Shown in pieces: positions 9,119 through 17,721 of a stretch of 43,330 bases of DNA (its first letter is position 1; every line of letters begins with the position of its first letter). This DNA is from JOPF133 sp052144935 (GTDB lineage: Bacteria; Acidobacteriota; Terriglobia; Bryobacterales; Bryobacteraceae): assembly GCA_052144935.1 (NCBI GenBank), contig JBKQPR010000008.1, forward strand, positions 1-43,330, given 5' to 3'. The notes beneath the pieces are model-generated. The model saw only the letters and a list, made by a program, of their open reading frames with translations, searched no databases and was not told the DNA's origin. Both the position numbers and the translations under genes were made by a program.

Positions 9119-10081
9119 TCACTGATTGGGAGCGTAATAGCCGAGCCGCCAGTGCGCTTTGAGCGGCGAAACACCGTGCGGCTGTGCCAGCTTCACTTCC
9201 ACGTGGCGATATTTTCCATCTCTGGTTTGATTCTTCGGGTAATAGCCGAGAACGTATTGATTCCGCAATTCGATACCAACCCTGGCGGCCACGCTCGGAA
9301 GGTCGCTCATGAGCGCCGCCGCGAAGGCACGCCCACCGGTTTGGGTGGCAATCTCCGATAGCAACCGGGGCCCCGAGACTTCCTCGGGAGTCAGCCCGAA
9401 AGGCAGGATGGGATCGAACACACCCATGGCGTAGATCTGTACATCCGCCTCGCGAACCAGCGACTCGATCTGGGCCGAGGTGTATTGGCTGTGGTTGTCT
9501 CCGCCGTCGGAAACGATCACGATCGCTTTTCGGGAATTCCGCGCCTTTTTCATCTCGCGCAGGGCCAGGCCGATGGCGTCGAGCATGGCGGTCAGGCCGC
9601 CCGGCTGCGCTTTCTTAAGGGCGTCTTGAATCTCGCCGGTCGCGGCCGTGAATGGCACCGAAACTTTGGCGTTGTCGCTGAATTCCACAAGAAACGCTTC
9701 ATCGTCCCGGTTCATGGTCTTCAAAAACTGAGCGACGGCGGCCTGGGAAGTCCGCAGCTTATAGTCCATGCTGCCGCTCTCGTCGAAGGCTAAGCCAACC
9801 GAGAGAGGCGCATCCTCGCCGGAGAAGTGCGCCACGTTCTGTTCCACGCCGTCTTCGGATAGATGGAAATCTTCCTTTTGAAGCCCCAGAACGAAACGAT
9901 TCAGCGAATCGGTGACGGCTACCGGGATCAGCACCAGGGTGGTTTCCACCCGCAGGTTGAGTCCGGTGCTCTGCTGGGGATTTTCAGGAGGGATGGTCGA
10001 CTGGCCAAGAGCCGGTCCCGGCAACAGCATCCATGAGGCTAAGGCGCAGGCGCTGTAAGGAGCCCACTTTCTCCGCTGCAT
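9119..10081 (-). CDS. VWFA-related acidobacterial domain protein
   Basis: A 320-residue exported protein with an N-terminal hydrophobic signal (about residues 8-26). A region typical of the acidobacterial VWFA-related family (TIGR03436) follows: LRVETTLVLIPVAVTD, then KEDFHLSEDGVEQ. Next comes a von Willebrand A domain with the metal-binding motif DESGSMD, later ALREMKKARNSRKAIVIVSDGGDN, and a closing QYVLGYYPKNQTRDGKYR. Such proteins are abundant in Acidobacteria; the role is probably adhesion or surface interaction, unproven. GGGAG lies upstream of the ATG. Its stop immediately abuts the stop of the FecR gene on the other strand. Confidence 0.9.
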   Translation of the reverse strand: MQRRKWAPYSACALASWMLLPGPALGQSTIPPENPQQSTGLNLRVETTLVLIPVAVTDSLNRFVLGLQKEDFHLSEDGVEQNVAHFSGEDAPLSVGLAFDESGSMDYKLRTSQAAVAQFLKTMNRDDEAFLVEFSDNAKVSVPFTAATGEIQDALKKAQPGGLTAMLDAIGLALREMKKARNSRKAIVIVSDGGDNHSQYTSAQIESLVREADVQIYAMGVFDPILPFGLTPEEVSGPRLLSEIATQTGGRAFAAALMSDLPSVAARVGIELRNQYVLGYYPKNQTRDGKYRHVEVKLAQPHGVSPLKAHWRLGYYAPNQ

Positions 10082-10222
10082 AATCCTACTCCCGGCTTGT
10101 CAATGAGTTTAGCATTGCACACTGTCGGGAGCGTCAAGCAGTTCACCGGCGGTCGAGGGAGCATTGCCAAAACAGCGCCGGCTGCCGGCGCATCGGCGCT
10201 GTTGGAATTCACGGCCCCAGCT

Positions 10223-11539
10223 TCAGGCCGGCACGCCACCGTGAAGCGCGAGGTTGGTGTGCGGGATGGAGAACTGCTCATTTTCGGTCGACCCTGCCAG
10301 GGCGGCGGTGGAGCTGTGTCCGCCGGAGATGACCTGTTGGACTTCGTCGAAGTAGCCGGTGCCCACGAACCGCTGATGTCTCACGGCGGAGTACCCATGA
10401 TCTCGCGAGATCTCGAATTCCCGCTCCTGCAAGCTCGCATAAGCGGACATTCCGCTGGCCGCATACTCCCGCGCCAGTGAAAACATGCTGTGGTTTAGCG
10501 CGTGGAACCCCGCCAGGGTGACGAATTGGAACTTGTACCCCATGGCGCCCAGTTCCTGCTGGAAGCGCGCGATGGTGGCATCGTCCAGCTTCTTTTTCCA
10601 GTGGAAAGAAGGCGAGCAATTGTAGGCCAGCAGTTTCCCTGGGAACCTGGCGTGGATGGCGCCGGCGAATGCCAGGGCCTCGTCCAGATTCGGTTCGGAA
10701 GTTTCACACCAGAGCATGTCCGCATAGGGGGCATAGGCCAAGCCGCGCGCGATGGCCGCCTGGATGCCGCCGCGGAAGTGGAAGAATCCTTCGGTGGTCC
10801 GGCCGCCGGTCAGGAAGGGAGCGTCGCGCGGGTCGATATCGCTCAACAGGAGGCCCGCGCTGTTGGCGTCGGTACGGGCCACCAGCAGGGTAGGAATCCC
10901 CATCACGTCCGACGCCAGGCGGGCGGCGATCAGTTTCTGCACGAATTCGGCGGTAGACACCACTACCTTGCCGCCCATGTGCCCGCACTTCTTTGCCGAG
11001 GAGAGCTGGTCCTCGAAGTGCACCCCCGCGGCGCCCGCCTCGATCATACCCTTCATCAATTCGAAAGCATTCAGGGGACCGCCAAAACCCGCCTCCGCGT
11101 CCGCCACGATGGGGACGAACCAGTGCCGGCCGTCCACGCCTTCCGCGCGATGAATCTGGTCCGCGCGCTGCAGGGCATTGTTGATGGCGCGCACCACCGC
11201 GGGCACACTGTTGGCCGGATACAGGCTTTGGTCCGGATACATCTGGCAGCCCAAATTGGCATCGCCCGCCACCTGCCAGCCGCTCAGGTAGATCGCCTTC
11301 AGGCCGGCCTGCACCTGCTGCACCGCCTGGTTGCCGGTCAGCGCGCCCAGCGCCGCCACGTACGGCTCGGTGTGCATCAGATGCCACAGCCGCTCCGCGC
11401 CCATGCGCGCCAGGGTGTGCTCGATGCGGACGGAACCGCGCAAGCGCACGACATCTTCCGCACGGTACGGCCGCACGATTCCCCTCCAACGCGGATCGGT
11501 CTCCCACGACCGCAAAAGCTCTTCAGCGTAGATCGACAT
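10223..11539 (-). CDS. aceA: Isocitrate lyase
   Basis: Isocitrate lyase cleaves isocitrate to glyoxylate and succinate, the first step of the glyoxylate bypass, in the cytoplasm. The protein has 438 residues, the usual bacterial length. Visible motifs are YLSGWQVAGDAN (84-95), the metal-binding DAEAGFGG, the catalytic KKCGHMGGK (from 183), and the C-terminal ASLQEREFE. The ATG at 11539 is used because MSIYAEELLRSWETDPRWRGI is the family N terminus; an in-frame extension to 11761 runs into the aceB leader and is not real. The gene is divergent from malate synthase, and the 209-bp gap between them probably carries shared control sites. Confidence 0.97.
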   Translation of the reverse strand: MSIYAEELLRSWETDPRWRGIVRPYRAEDVVRLRGSVRIEHTLARMGAERLWHLMHTEPYVAALGALTGNQAVQQVQAGLKAIYLSGWQVAGDANLGCQMYPDQSLYPANSVPAVVRAINNALQRADQIHRAEGVDGRHWFVPIVADAEAGFGGPLNAFELMKGMIEAGAAGVHFEDQLSSAKKCGHMGGKVVVSTAEFVQKLIAARLASDVMGIPTLLVARTDANSAGLLLSDIDPRDAPFLTGGRTTEGFFHFRGGIQAAIARGLAYAPYADMLWCETSEPNLDEALAFAGAIHARFPGKLLAYNCSPSFHWKKKLDDATIARFQQELGAMGYKFQFVTLAGFHALNHSMFSLAREYAASGMSAYASLQEREFEISRDHGYSAVRHQRFVGTGYFDEVQQVISGGHSSTAALAGSTENEQFSIPHTNLALHGGVPA

Positions 11540-11748
11540 TCCCTTTTTTTCTCCCGAATCGAGTTCGGCCGGCAATGCGTGTCGCCCGCGGCCCTGCTCC
11601 TTTGTAGAGCTACTCCGTAGTAGATGCCGGATTGCGCCAACTGGCAAACGCGCTGGGACAACTCGGACCGGTGGTCCGCATCGGACAACCCGAGGAGCGC
11701 GGGTTCGTCGATCCGCGCTACCATGACTTGCAGAAGGACCCCAGTTTG
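11540..11748. promoter_or_regulatory. aceA-aceB divergent control region
   Basis: The 209 bases between the divergent starts must hold both promoters. Two inverted repeats stand out as possible operators: CGGACC-GGT-GGTCCG at 11664-11678 and CTACT-CCGT-AGTAG at 11610-11623. AGAAGGA precedes the aceB ATG and GGGAG precedes the aceA ATG. No confident -35/-10 pair was identified. The operator call is inference. Confidence 0.4.
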
Positions 11749-13329
11749 ATGTTCGCCACACAAGAGAAAGAGAAGCCGATACAGATCACCGCCCCTCTCA
11801 CGGACGCGCAGCAATCCATTCTCAGCGAGGAAGCCATACGCTTCCTGAGAAACCTGGCCCGGGAATTCGAACCCCGCCGCCGGCAACTGCTGGCTGCCAG
11901 ACGCCTCCGCCAGGAGGAAATCGACGGCGGAGTTATGCCGGATTTCCTGCCGTCCACGGCGCACATCCGCAATAGCGACTGGCGGGTGGGGCCGATCCCG
12001 GCGGACCTTATCGACCGCCGCGTCGAAATCACCGGTCCCGTCGACCGCAAAATGATCATCAACGCGCTAAATTCCGGCGCCAGTGTCTTCATGGCCGATT
12101 TCGAAGATTCGAACTCGCCCACGTGGAGCAACGTGATGGAGGGGCAGGTCAACCTGCTCGATGCCGTTCGCGGCCACATCACCTACACCAGTCCTGAGGG
12201 AAAATACTACGAAGTGTGCGAAACGCCGGCTGTCCTGATGGTCCGCCCGCGCGGCTGGCACCTGGTCGAAAAGCACTTTCTGATCGATGGCGAACCCATC
12301 TCGGCCTCGCTGTTCGATTTCGGTCTGTTCTTCTTCCACAATGTCAGGACCTTGATCGCCAAAGGCACGGGCCCGTATTTCTACCTGCCCAAATTGGAAA
12401 GCCATCTGGAAGCCCGCCTGTGGAACGACGTTTTCCTCCAGGCGCAGCGGGAACTCGGCATTTTGCGCGGCACCATCCGGGCCACCGTGCTCATCGAAAC
12501 CATTCTCGCCGCCTTCGAGATGGACGAAATCCTCTGGGAGCTTCGGGAGCACTCGGCCGGACTGAATTGCGGGCGATGGGACTACATTTTCAGCTTCATC
12601 AAGAAGTTCCGCAGCCAGCCTGGCTTCGTGTTGCCGGACCGCGCGCAGGTCACCATGGACCGCCATTTTCTGCGCTCGTATGTCGACCTGCTGATCCATA
12701 CGTGCCACCGGCGCGGCATCCATGCCATGGGCGGTATGGCGGCCCAGATTCCCATCAAGAACGACCCCGAGCGAAATGGCGCCGCACTGGAGAAAGTGCG
12801 CCAGGACAAGCTCCGCGAAGTATGGGCCGGCCATGACGGCACCTGGGTGGCCCACCCCGGACTGGTATCGATTGCCCGCGATATCTTCGACACCTATATG
12901 CCGTTTCCCAACCAGATCGAAAAGAAGCCGGCCGCCGAAGTCCAAGCCTCCGATCTGTTGGCGGTTCCGCACGGCGAGATCACCCAGGAAGGCCTGAACC
13001 GCAATATCGACGTGGGCCTGCAATATCTGGCCACCTGGCTGTGCGGCAACGGCTGCGTCCCGATCTATAACCTGATGGAAGATGCCGCCACCGCGGAGAT
13101 TTCCCGGGCGCAGGTGTGGCAATGGATCAAGTACGCGGCGCGGCTGTCCAGCGGACAACCGGTGACGCCCGCTATGGTGCGGGAGATTGTGGAACACCAG
13201 CGCGAGCGGCTCAGCGGTCAATTCCCGCCGCGCGAGCTCTCGCTCGCCTGCCGCTTGTACGAGCAAATGATGACCAGTCCGGACTTCCCCGAATTCCTGA
13301 CCTTGAGCGCCTACGATCTGCTCGATTAG
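11749..13329 (+). CDS. aceB: Malate synthase A
   Basis: This enzyme condenses glyoxylate with acetyl-CoA to malate, the second step of the bypass. At 526 residues it has the length of the malate synthase A family. Motifs seen are FMADFEDSNSPTWSN, IRATVLIETILAAFEMDEILWELREH (catalytic Arg region), GRWDYIFSFIKK, AMGGMAAQIPIKND, and MEDAATAEISRAQVWQWIK, which contains the catalytic Asp. The ATG at 11749 is chosen over an in-frame upstream extension to 11632 because it has AGAAGGA at a good distance and fits the family N terminus. It is divergent from aceA and is followed 63 bases later by a TPR-HTH gene on the same strand. Confidence 0.96.
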   Translation: MFATQEKEKPIQITAPLTDAQQSILSEEAIRFLRNLAREFEPRRRQLLAARRLRQEEIDGGVMPDFLPSTAHIRNSDWRVGPIPADLIDRRVEITGPVDRKMIINALNSGASVFMADFEDSNSPTWSNVMEGQVNLLDAVRGHITYTSPEGKYYEVCETPAVLMVRPRGWHLVEKHFLIDGEPISASLFDFGLFFFHNVRTLIAKGTGPYFYLPKLESHLEARLWNDVFLQAQRELGILRGTIRATVLIETILAAFEMDEILWELREHSAGLNCGRWDYIFSFIKKFRSQPGFVLPDRAQVTMDRHFLRSYVDLLIHTCHRRGIHAMGGMAAQIPIKNDPERNGAALEKVRQDKLREVWAGHDGTWVAHPGLVSIARDIFDTYMPFPNQIEKKPAAEVQASDLLAVPHGEITQEGLNRNIDVGLQYLATWLCGNGCVPIYNLMEDAATAEISRAQVWQWIKYAARLSSGQPVTPAMVREIVEHQRERLSGQFPPRELSLACRLYEQMMTSPDFPEFLTLSAYDLLD

Positions 13330-13392
13330 CAAAAGAGCGCTGCCTCCGAAACAGCCCTGGACAAGCCCGCCGGAGGGCCCCATACTTCTAAT

Positions 13393-15024
13393 ATGGGCCC
13401 CCACGGTGGGCTGAATTCGATCATCTCGCAGCTTCGCGGCCATCTGGCCTTTCGCCGGATGGAGAGCGGGATGCAAACGCTTGCGGCCCAGGCCCCCGCG
13501 CTGGAGTCGCTGGACCCGGCGGAGCCGAATGCCGGGGTCCTTCTCGGTTTGATCGCCCAGTGGGTGGATGCCGGATTTGCCGGTCCTGAACTGGTTCGAG
13601 AGTTGCTGGCACGATTCCCCTCCTCGCGCCGCGCGGAGCTTCCGTTGGTGGACTACCTGCACGTACGCCTCGCCGAAGGCATGGTGGCCATGGACGGCGA
13701 GGATTTTGCGCTGGCGACGCAGCACTTCCGCTTCGTTCAGTCCCTGGAAGGCGAGATCGACGACAGCGAACTCCTGGCCATCTCCAACTACTGGACCGGC
13801 CGCTGCCTGCGCCGCATGGGCCGCTACGATGACGCCCTCGGCTTCACCACTAAGGGCAAACGCCTGGCACTCGATTCCGGCTACGCACCCATGGCTGCCG
13901 CCATGCAAGTGCTGGAGAGCTGGCTGGCGTTCCAAAAGGGCAAACTCACCGAAGCCCTGCGGCTCTTGCAGGAGGCGGAACCGGCCCTTAACGGCACCGA
14001 CGATTTCGTCACCCGCGGAAACATTCAATCCGCCTACGGGCGCATTGCCCGGCGCCAGGGGAGGTACGAACAGGCCCTGGAGTACTTCAATCGGGCCATC
14101 GCCGAATATCAACGCCGCGATCCCCATCACCTGCACCTGGCACGCTCCCTGGTCAACATTGCCGTGGTGGAACGTCTCATCGCGCTCGGGCAACAAAAGG
14201 AATTCGATCAAGTGTCGGCCCGCCGCCGCGCCGATTCCGGCGAAAGAAACACGGTGGTTCCCCGCGCCGGGCGAGCCGGCGTGGAGCGCCTCCGCACCTC
14301 CGCGCGGGTCCACCTCGGCGAAGCCCTCGAAATCTTCACCCGGCACGGGCTTCACCGCGGAATTGGCACTGTGCACATCAACTCGGGGCTGCTGGAGGTC
14401 GACGGCGGAGATCTCGAAAACGCCGTCGCCGATGCCGCCAGGGCATTCCACCAGGGAGAGGAGCGGGGGGACTTCATCGTCCTGGCGCGGGCCCGCCTGC
14501 TCCAATGCACCATCGAGAATGCCCGGCTGGAGGAGCAGATCGGCGAGGACCCCGCGCACCACGCCCGGCTGGCCGCCGACTTCGCCCGCGATGCCGTCGA
14601 GTACGCCAAGCAAACCCAGAACGCAAGATTGCTGGCGCGCGCCTACGTCTGGCAGGGTCTGACGTTTGCGGCCGAGCCGGCCGCCAATCTCGAAGCCGCT
14701 GGCGGCTGCTGCCGGCAGGCCATGGCGCTGCTGCAGCCCGAGGGCGTGGAGCGGCAGTGCGGCTGGCACGATCTGGAGACCCTGAAGGCCCGCGTGTTGC
14801 ACGCGCTGCCCATCGACCCGCTGCTGCGCGCATGGAGCAACGGCGCCGTGGAAAACAAAACCTTTCAGCAGGTGACCGAGGAATTCGCCCGCATCGTCAT
14901 TTCCAAGGTGTGGGAGCGGGAAGACCGCAAAGTTGCGCGCGTCGCCAAGAAGCTTTCCATTTCGCCCAAGAAGGTCCGTAGGATTCTTCACTCTGCCGGA
15001 GCTGACGGGCGGCACGATACCTGA
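13393..15024 (+). CDS. TPR-repeat protein with C-terminal helix-turn-helix
   Basis: A 543-residue cytoplasmic protein. Residues ~60-450 are helical repeats of TPR type (MVAMDGEDFALATQHFRFVQSLEG; YGRIARRQGRYEQALEYFNRAIAEY; GGDLENAVADAARAFHQGEE). The last ~50 residues, VTEEFARIVISKVWERE...VAKKLSISPKKVRRIL, look like a Fis-type helix-turn-helix, as in AAA-less response regulators. No signal peptide, transmembrane segment or AAA domain was found. There is no clear Shine-Dalgarno before the ATG. Because it follows aceB by 63 bases on the same strand, it is a candidate regulator of the glyoxylate bypass; this is inference from position and architecture. Confidence 0.8.
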   Translation: MGPHGGLNSIISQLRGHLAFRRMESGMQTLAAQAPALESLDPAEPNAGVLLGLIAQWVDAGFAGPELVRELLARFPSSRRAELPLVDYLHVRLAEGMVAMDGEDFALATQHFRFVQSLEGEIDDSELLAISNYWTGRCLRRMGRYDDALGFTTKGKRLALDSGYAPMAAAMQVLESWLAFQKGKLTEALRLLQEAEPALNGTDDFVTRGNIQSAYGRIARRQGRYEQALEYFNRAIAEYQRRDPHHLHLARSLVNIAVVERLIALGQQKEFDQVSARRRADSGERNTVVPRAGRAGVERLRTSARVHLGEALEIFTRHGLHRGIGTVHINSGLLEVDGGDLENAVADAARAFHQGEERGDFIVLARARLLQCTIENARLEEQIGEDPAHHARLAADFARDAVEYAKQTQNARLLARAYVWQGLTFAAEPAANLEAAGGCCRQAMALLQPEGVERQCGWHDLETLKARVLHALPIDPLLRAWSNGAVENKTFQQVTEEFARIVISKVWEREDRKVARVAKKLSISPKKVRRILHSAGADGRHDT

Positions 15025-15141
15025 TAACAGTAGCTGGATTCGACAGCACATGGAGAGACGGAGAACAGGCTGCCGGAACCATGCGGTGGCTGCGATCCGA
15101 GAAGGTTTGCCCAGCCTTTCTCAGCGCATAGAAGAGGACAC

Positions 15142-15360
15142 GTGAAGGCGGTTGTAGTCCTGATCTGTTGCGCGGCCCCAGCGGTTTTTGGAGCCGGCTT
15201 CCGCGCGGGGGTGGCGCGGACGGACATCACACCGCGGGAACCCATCCGGATGTCCGGGTATGCCAACCGCAACCGGATGTCCGGGTATGCCAACCGCAAC
15301 CACCCCTCCACGGGCGTTACGGCAGCCCCCGTGGGCCAGGGCGTTGGCGCTCGAAAGCGG
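15142..15360 (+). pseudogene. Neutral ceramidase-like N-terminal fragment
   Basis: A GTG at 15142 opens a signal peptide (MKAVVVLICCAAPAVFGAG) followed by FRAGVARTDITPREPIRMSGYANRNHPSTGVT, the characteristic N terminus of neutral/alkaline ceramidase-like hydrolases. The MSGYANRN block is duplicated by a perfect 27-bp tandem repeat. Near 15322-15330 one extra base shifts the frame: the family motif (P)WARALALE continues only in another frame, and dropping one G would restore TQPPWARALALE. Beyond ~15360 the similarity ends. Full-length family members are several hundred residues long, so this is a truncated, frameshifted relic. Confidence 0.75.
15247..15300 (+). repeat. 27-bp perfect tandem duplication
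   Basis: Bases 15247-15273 are repeated exactly at 15274-15300. The unit encodes RMSGYANRN and lies inside the ceramidase-like relic, so it is a recent duplication in a decaying gene. Confidence 0.95.
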
Positions 15361-15705
15361 CTCGGGCGGGCTAGACAGGGCAGTCCAGCGCATGGGCCAA
15401 CTGCGCGGACAGATCGAGACGTTGGCGGCCCATGCCAAGCTGCTCGCGTCTTCAAAATCGTGCGATCCCAGGCCGGTGCTCGCGGCAGCCGGCAAACTGC
15501 TTGCAGAGCCTGATGAAGAGCCAGTCCGAATTTCAAACGATGAAGGCTCTCACGGTCACATTGTCCCGGTCTCTGCCGTCGCGCCGGCCGGCTGGCGGTG
15601 GGCTGGTTCGACGCGTTCCTCGCTTTAATGGACCTGCTCGCCCAGGTGGCCGGGTATCGCATACGTGCGGGAAAGCAGCCGAGAGAGCCGGCCGTTTGGT
15701 TGGCG
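15361..15705. other. Non-coding remainder after ceramidase relic
   Basis: About 345 bases. One plus-strand frame reads GLDRAVQRMGQLRGQIETL and continues with a helical, coiled-coil-like stretch to about 15530. It has no start of its own and no recognised family, so it may be the tail of another deleted gene. Nothing else is evident before the end of the radical SAM gene. Confidence 0.4.
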
Positions 15706-16707
15706 TCAAGACGGCTCACTGCCGGCTAGGATCCCCACCAGGCTGTTACAAGGTGTTCCTTCGATGCGCCAAAGCCCGGCTCTCCGCGCCGCGTCCAAGG
15801 ACCGCCGGTGCTCCGCCCCGCTGATGCGGCGGTTGATCTCCACAAACTGCGATTTGGTGACGCGTCCCGCCGGACGGTACTGATCCATGATGTTCACGTA
15901 CGTGTCGGGCGACACCTCTTCGGCCAGGAAGCGCAGGATCGACTCGGTACCGGCGATCTCGCCCGGCATCACCAGGTGGCGCACCAGTACTCCACGCCTG
16001 GCCAGTCCCGATTCATCCATGGTCAGTGGTCCGGTCTGCCGGTGCATTTCCCGAATCGCGCGGCGCGCCGCCTCCGGGTAATCCTTCGCTTTGATGTACC
16101 GCAGGGAGAGCGCGGAATCCCAGAACTTGAAATCGGGCATGTAGATGTCGATGATCCCGTCCATCAGACCCAGGCTGTCCATCGAGTCGTAGGCCGACGT
16201 GTTATACACCAGCGGCAGCCTGAGCCCCTGCTCCACGGCGATCGGAAGAGCTTCGAGAATCTGCGGCACGACATGTTCGGGAGTCACGAAGTTGATGTTG
16301 TGGCACCCGCGTGCCTGCAACTCCAGCATGATACCGGCGAGCCGCCCGGCATCGGCCTCCGGACCGCGCTCCGCCTGGCTGATGTCATAGTTCTGGCAGA
16401 ACACGCAGCGAAGATTGCACATGCCGAAGAAAATGGTTCCGCTGCCCATCCATCCGCGAAGACACTCCTCCTCCCCGTGATGGTCGAAGTAGCTGCTGAC
16501 CTGCGCGTAGCGGCCGGTATGGCAGGCCGCCGTCTGGTTCGCCAGCCGGTCGACGCCGCAGTCGCGCGGGCAAACCAGGCAGTGGGACAGCCGCGACAGG
16601 GCTTCTTCGGCGCGGCGGCGCAACTCGCCGGTGCGATGGAGAGCCATGTACGCGGGTTCGAAACCGCGGCTCGAAATGACAAAACTGGCGCAGTCCGTGC
16701 ACGGCAT
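15706..16707 (-). CDS. Radical SAM protein, PflA/PflX-like
   Basis: A 333-residue cytoplasmic iron-sulfur enzyme. The radical SAM cluster motif is CNLRCVFC (CX3CX2C) at about residues 97-104, followed by QNYDISQ, as in the COG1313/PflX-type group. Upstream are further cysteines (CTDC at 3-6; CLVCPRDC) and ACHTGRYA. Later parts (NFVTPEHVVPQIL; VYNTSAYDSMDSLGLMDGIIDIYMPDFKFWD; LVRHLVMPGEI) are typical of this family. GGAGGGGGG precedes the ATG at 16707, supporting the start. The target is unknown: family members are annotated as pyruvate-formate-lyase-activating-like, but no glycyl radical enzyme gene lies in this window. It stands alone between two degraded regions. Confidence 0.88.
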   Translation of the reverse strand: MPCTDCASFVISSRGFEPAYMALHRTGELRRRAEEALSRLSHCLVCPRDCGVDRLANQTAACHTGRYAQVSSYFDHHGEEECLRGWMGSGTIFFGMCNLRCVFCQNYDISQAERGPEADAGRLAGIMLELQARGCHNINFVTPEHVVPQILEALPIAVEQGLRLPLVYNTSAYDSMDSLGLMDGIIDIYMPDFKFWDSALSLRYIKAKDYPEAARRAIREMHRQTGPLTMDESGLARRGVLVRHLVMPGEIAGTESILRFLAEEVSPDTYVNIMDQYRPAGRVTKSQFVEINRRISGAEHRRSLDAARRAGLWRIEGTPCNSLVGILAGSEPS

Positions 16708-17185
16708 ACGATCCCCCCTCCCGATTCTACCGATCCTCGATGGCGAGCGGGGCGGGGGTGGTGCCTACCAGGCGGGGCGTCCCCCCGGGCGGGCGCGGTG
16801 GTATGGTCTTCATTACGGTTCCGCGAAGGCCCATCTGAAGTAGTCACCGGGCCGGCCGGTATTTGTCGATTTCTACGGCCATCGTCTTCACCAGCTCGGC
16901 ATCGCTCATCGGATGCCAACCATGTCCCGCCCCCCTCGCCCGAACCGACTCCGCCGCCTTTACCGGACCCAATGCCCCCGCCCGAGCCGGGTCCGTTGGA
17001 AGCAAGACCGAGCTTGCCGAGCGGATCGCCGTACTGCGCCACGTTGACTTGCGGCAGGTTGACATCGGGAGGAGCGATGATACCCGGCTCCATAGTCAGC
17101 CGGGCGTTCAGGTTATTGAGCACCGCCACGGAAGGCGTGAACTAATTCAAGGTCGCGAAGCTGAATTGAGGATCGGGAATTCGGC
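16708..17185. other. Degraded intergenic region
   Basis: About 480 bases between the radical SAM gene and the small orphan gene, both minus strand. It contains the TonB-like remnant at 16926-17141, a very GC-rich stretch at about 16745-16800, and on the minus strand a short frame ending AELVKTMAVEIDKYRPAR (to 16844) that may be another gene tail. No intact gene is seen. Confidence 0.5.
16926..17141 (-). pseudogene. TonB-family-like protein remnant
   Basis: The minus strand encodes SVAVLNNLNARLTMEPG, then IIAPPDVNLPQVNVAQYGDP, followed by a Gly/Ser-rich tract (GPGSGGGIGSGKGGGVGSG). This matches the linker just before the C-terminal domain of TonB-family proteins common in Solibacter-type genomes. 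An in-frame TAG lies upstream at 17142-17144 with no start codon region. Downstream the expected C-terminal TonB domain is missing and the frame runs into unrelated sequence. It is therefore an internal fragment of a lost gene. The family call is from memory of the pattern. Confidence 0.55.
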
Positions 17186-17515
17186 TCAGGCTTTCTTCTT
17201 CGGTCGCAGCAGATGATGGTTCACCTCGCAGATGCGCTCCAGGTCGGCCTTCAGCTTGCGGTAATTGCGCAGCCACTGGCGGACCAAGGGTATCTGTCCG
17301 GAGGAAAGGCAGATTTGCTTGGTGCGGCCGCCCGGATAGTTGATGGCCAAAACCCAGACCCGGTGACCCTTCCCGCGGGCGCAGACGGCACAGCCGGTAG
17401 AATGCCGGATGGTGCGATGGAGCAAAGAGCCGCGGAGGATGCCGGTAGTGCAAAGCAGAGTGGCGGCGAGTTTGGCGCGGGACTTAAGGACACAGGAGCC
17501 GCTCTTGTCAAGCAT
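17186..17515 (-). CDS. Small protein, DUF6788-like, orphan
   Basis: A 109-residue protein with the pattern ILRGSLLHRTIRHSTGCAVCARGKGHRVWVL, then NYPGGRTKQICL, then VRQWLRNYRKLKADLERICEVNHHLLRP. The order of an LRGSL start, a Cys pair, GGRTK and a helical C terminus resembles short DUF6788-type proteins often found beside transposase-like genes. The start at 17515 lacks a good Shine-Dalgarno and could be further in. No transposase is adjacent, so this may be the leftover of a mobile element. It ends just beside the TonB-like remnant. Function unknown. Confidence 0.5.
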   Translation of the reverse strand: MLDKSGSCVLKSRAKLAATLLCTTGILRGSLLHRTIRHSTGCAVCARGKGHRVWVLAINYPGGRTKQICLSSGQIPLVRQWLRNYRKLKADLERICEVNHHLLRPKKKA

Positions 17516-17644
17516 TGCGAGAACGTGGATGGCGTCCTTTGTCCATTGGGTCCTCTCATCAAAAGCAGATACGCCGATCCGGTTCTATTCTACCTCCGGG
17601 CCCGCCCGATGCTACCCTGTTCTTTCGAGTGCGACCGTTACCGG

Positions 17645-17656
17645 GCCGGGCCCGGC
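17645..17656. promoter_or_regulatory. GC palindrome in leader of purine operon
   Basis: GCCGGGCCCGGC is a perfect 12-bp palindrome 65 bases upstream of the first operon gene, within the 206-bp gap that must hold the operon promoter. It could be an operator or simply GC-rich sequence. No convincing sigma70 or sigma54 promoter was identified. Confidence 0.25.
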
Positions 17657-17721
17657 GGACGCCCTGTGAGCGGGCGGTTGCGTTCCCAAGACGGCTAAGC
17701 ACCAAAGTCGGGAGGATAGAA

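Noticed and set aside
12067..15051. 994-codon open frame on the minus strand opposite aceB and the TPR gene
   Set aside because: It is antisense to genes with clear family motifs; long antisense frames are expected in GC-rich DNA, and its translation shows no domain.
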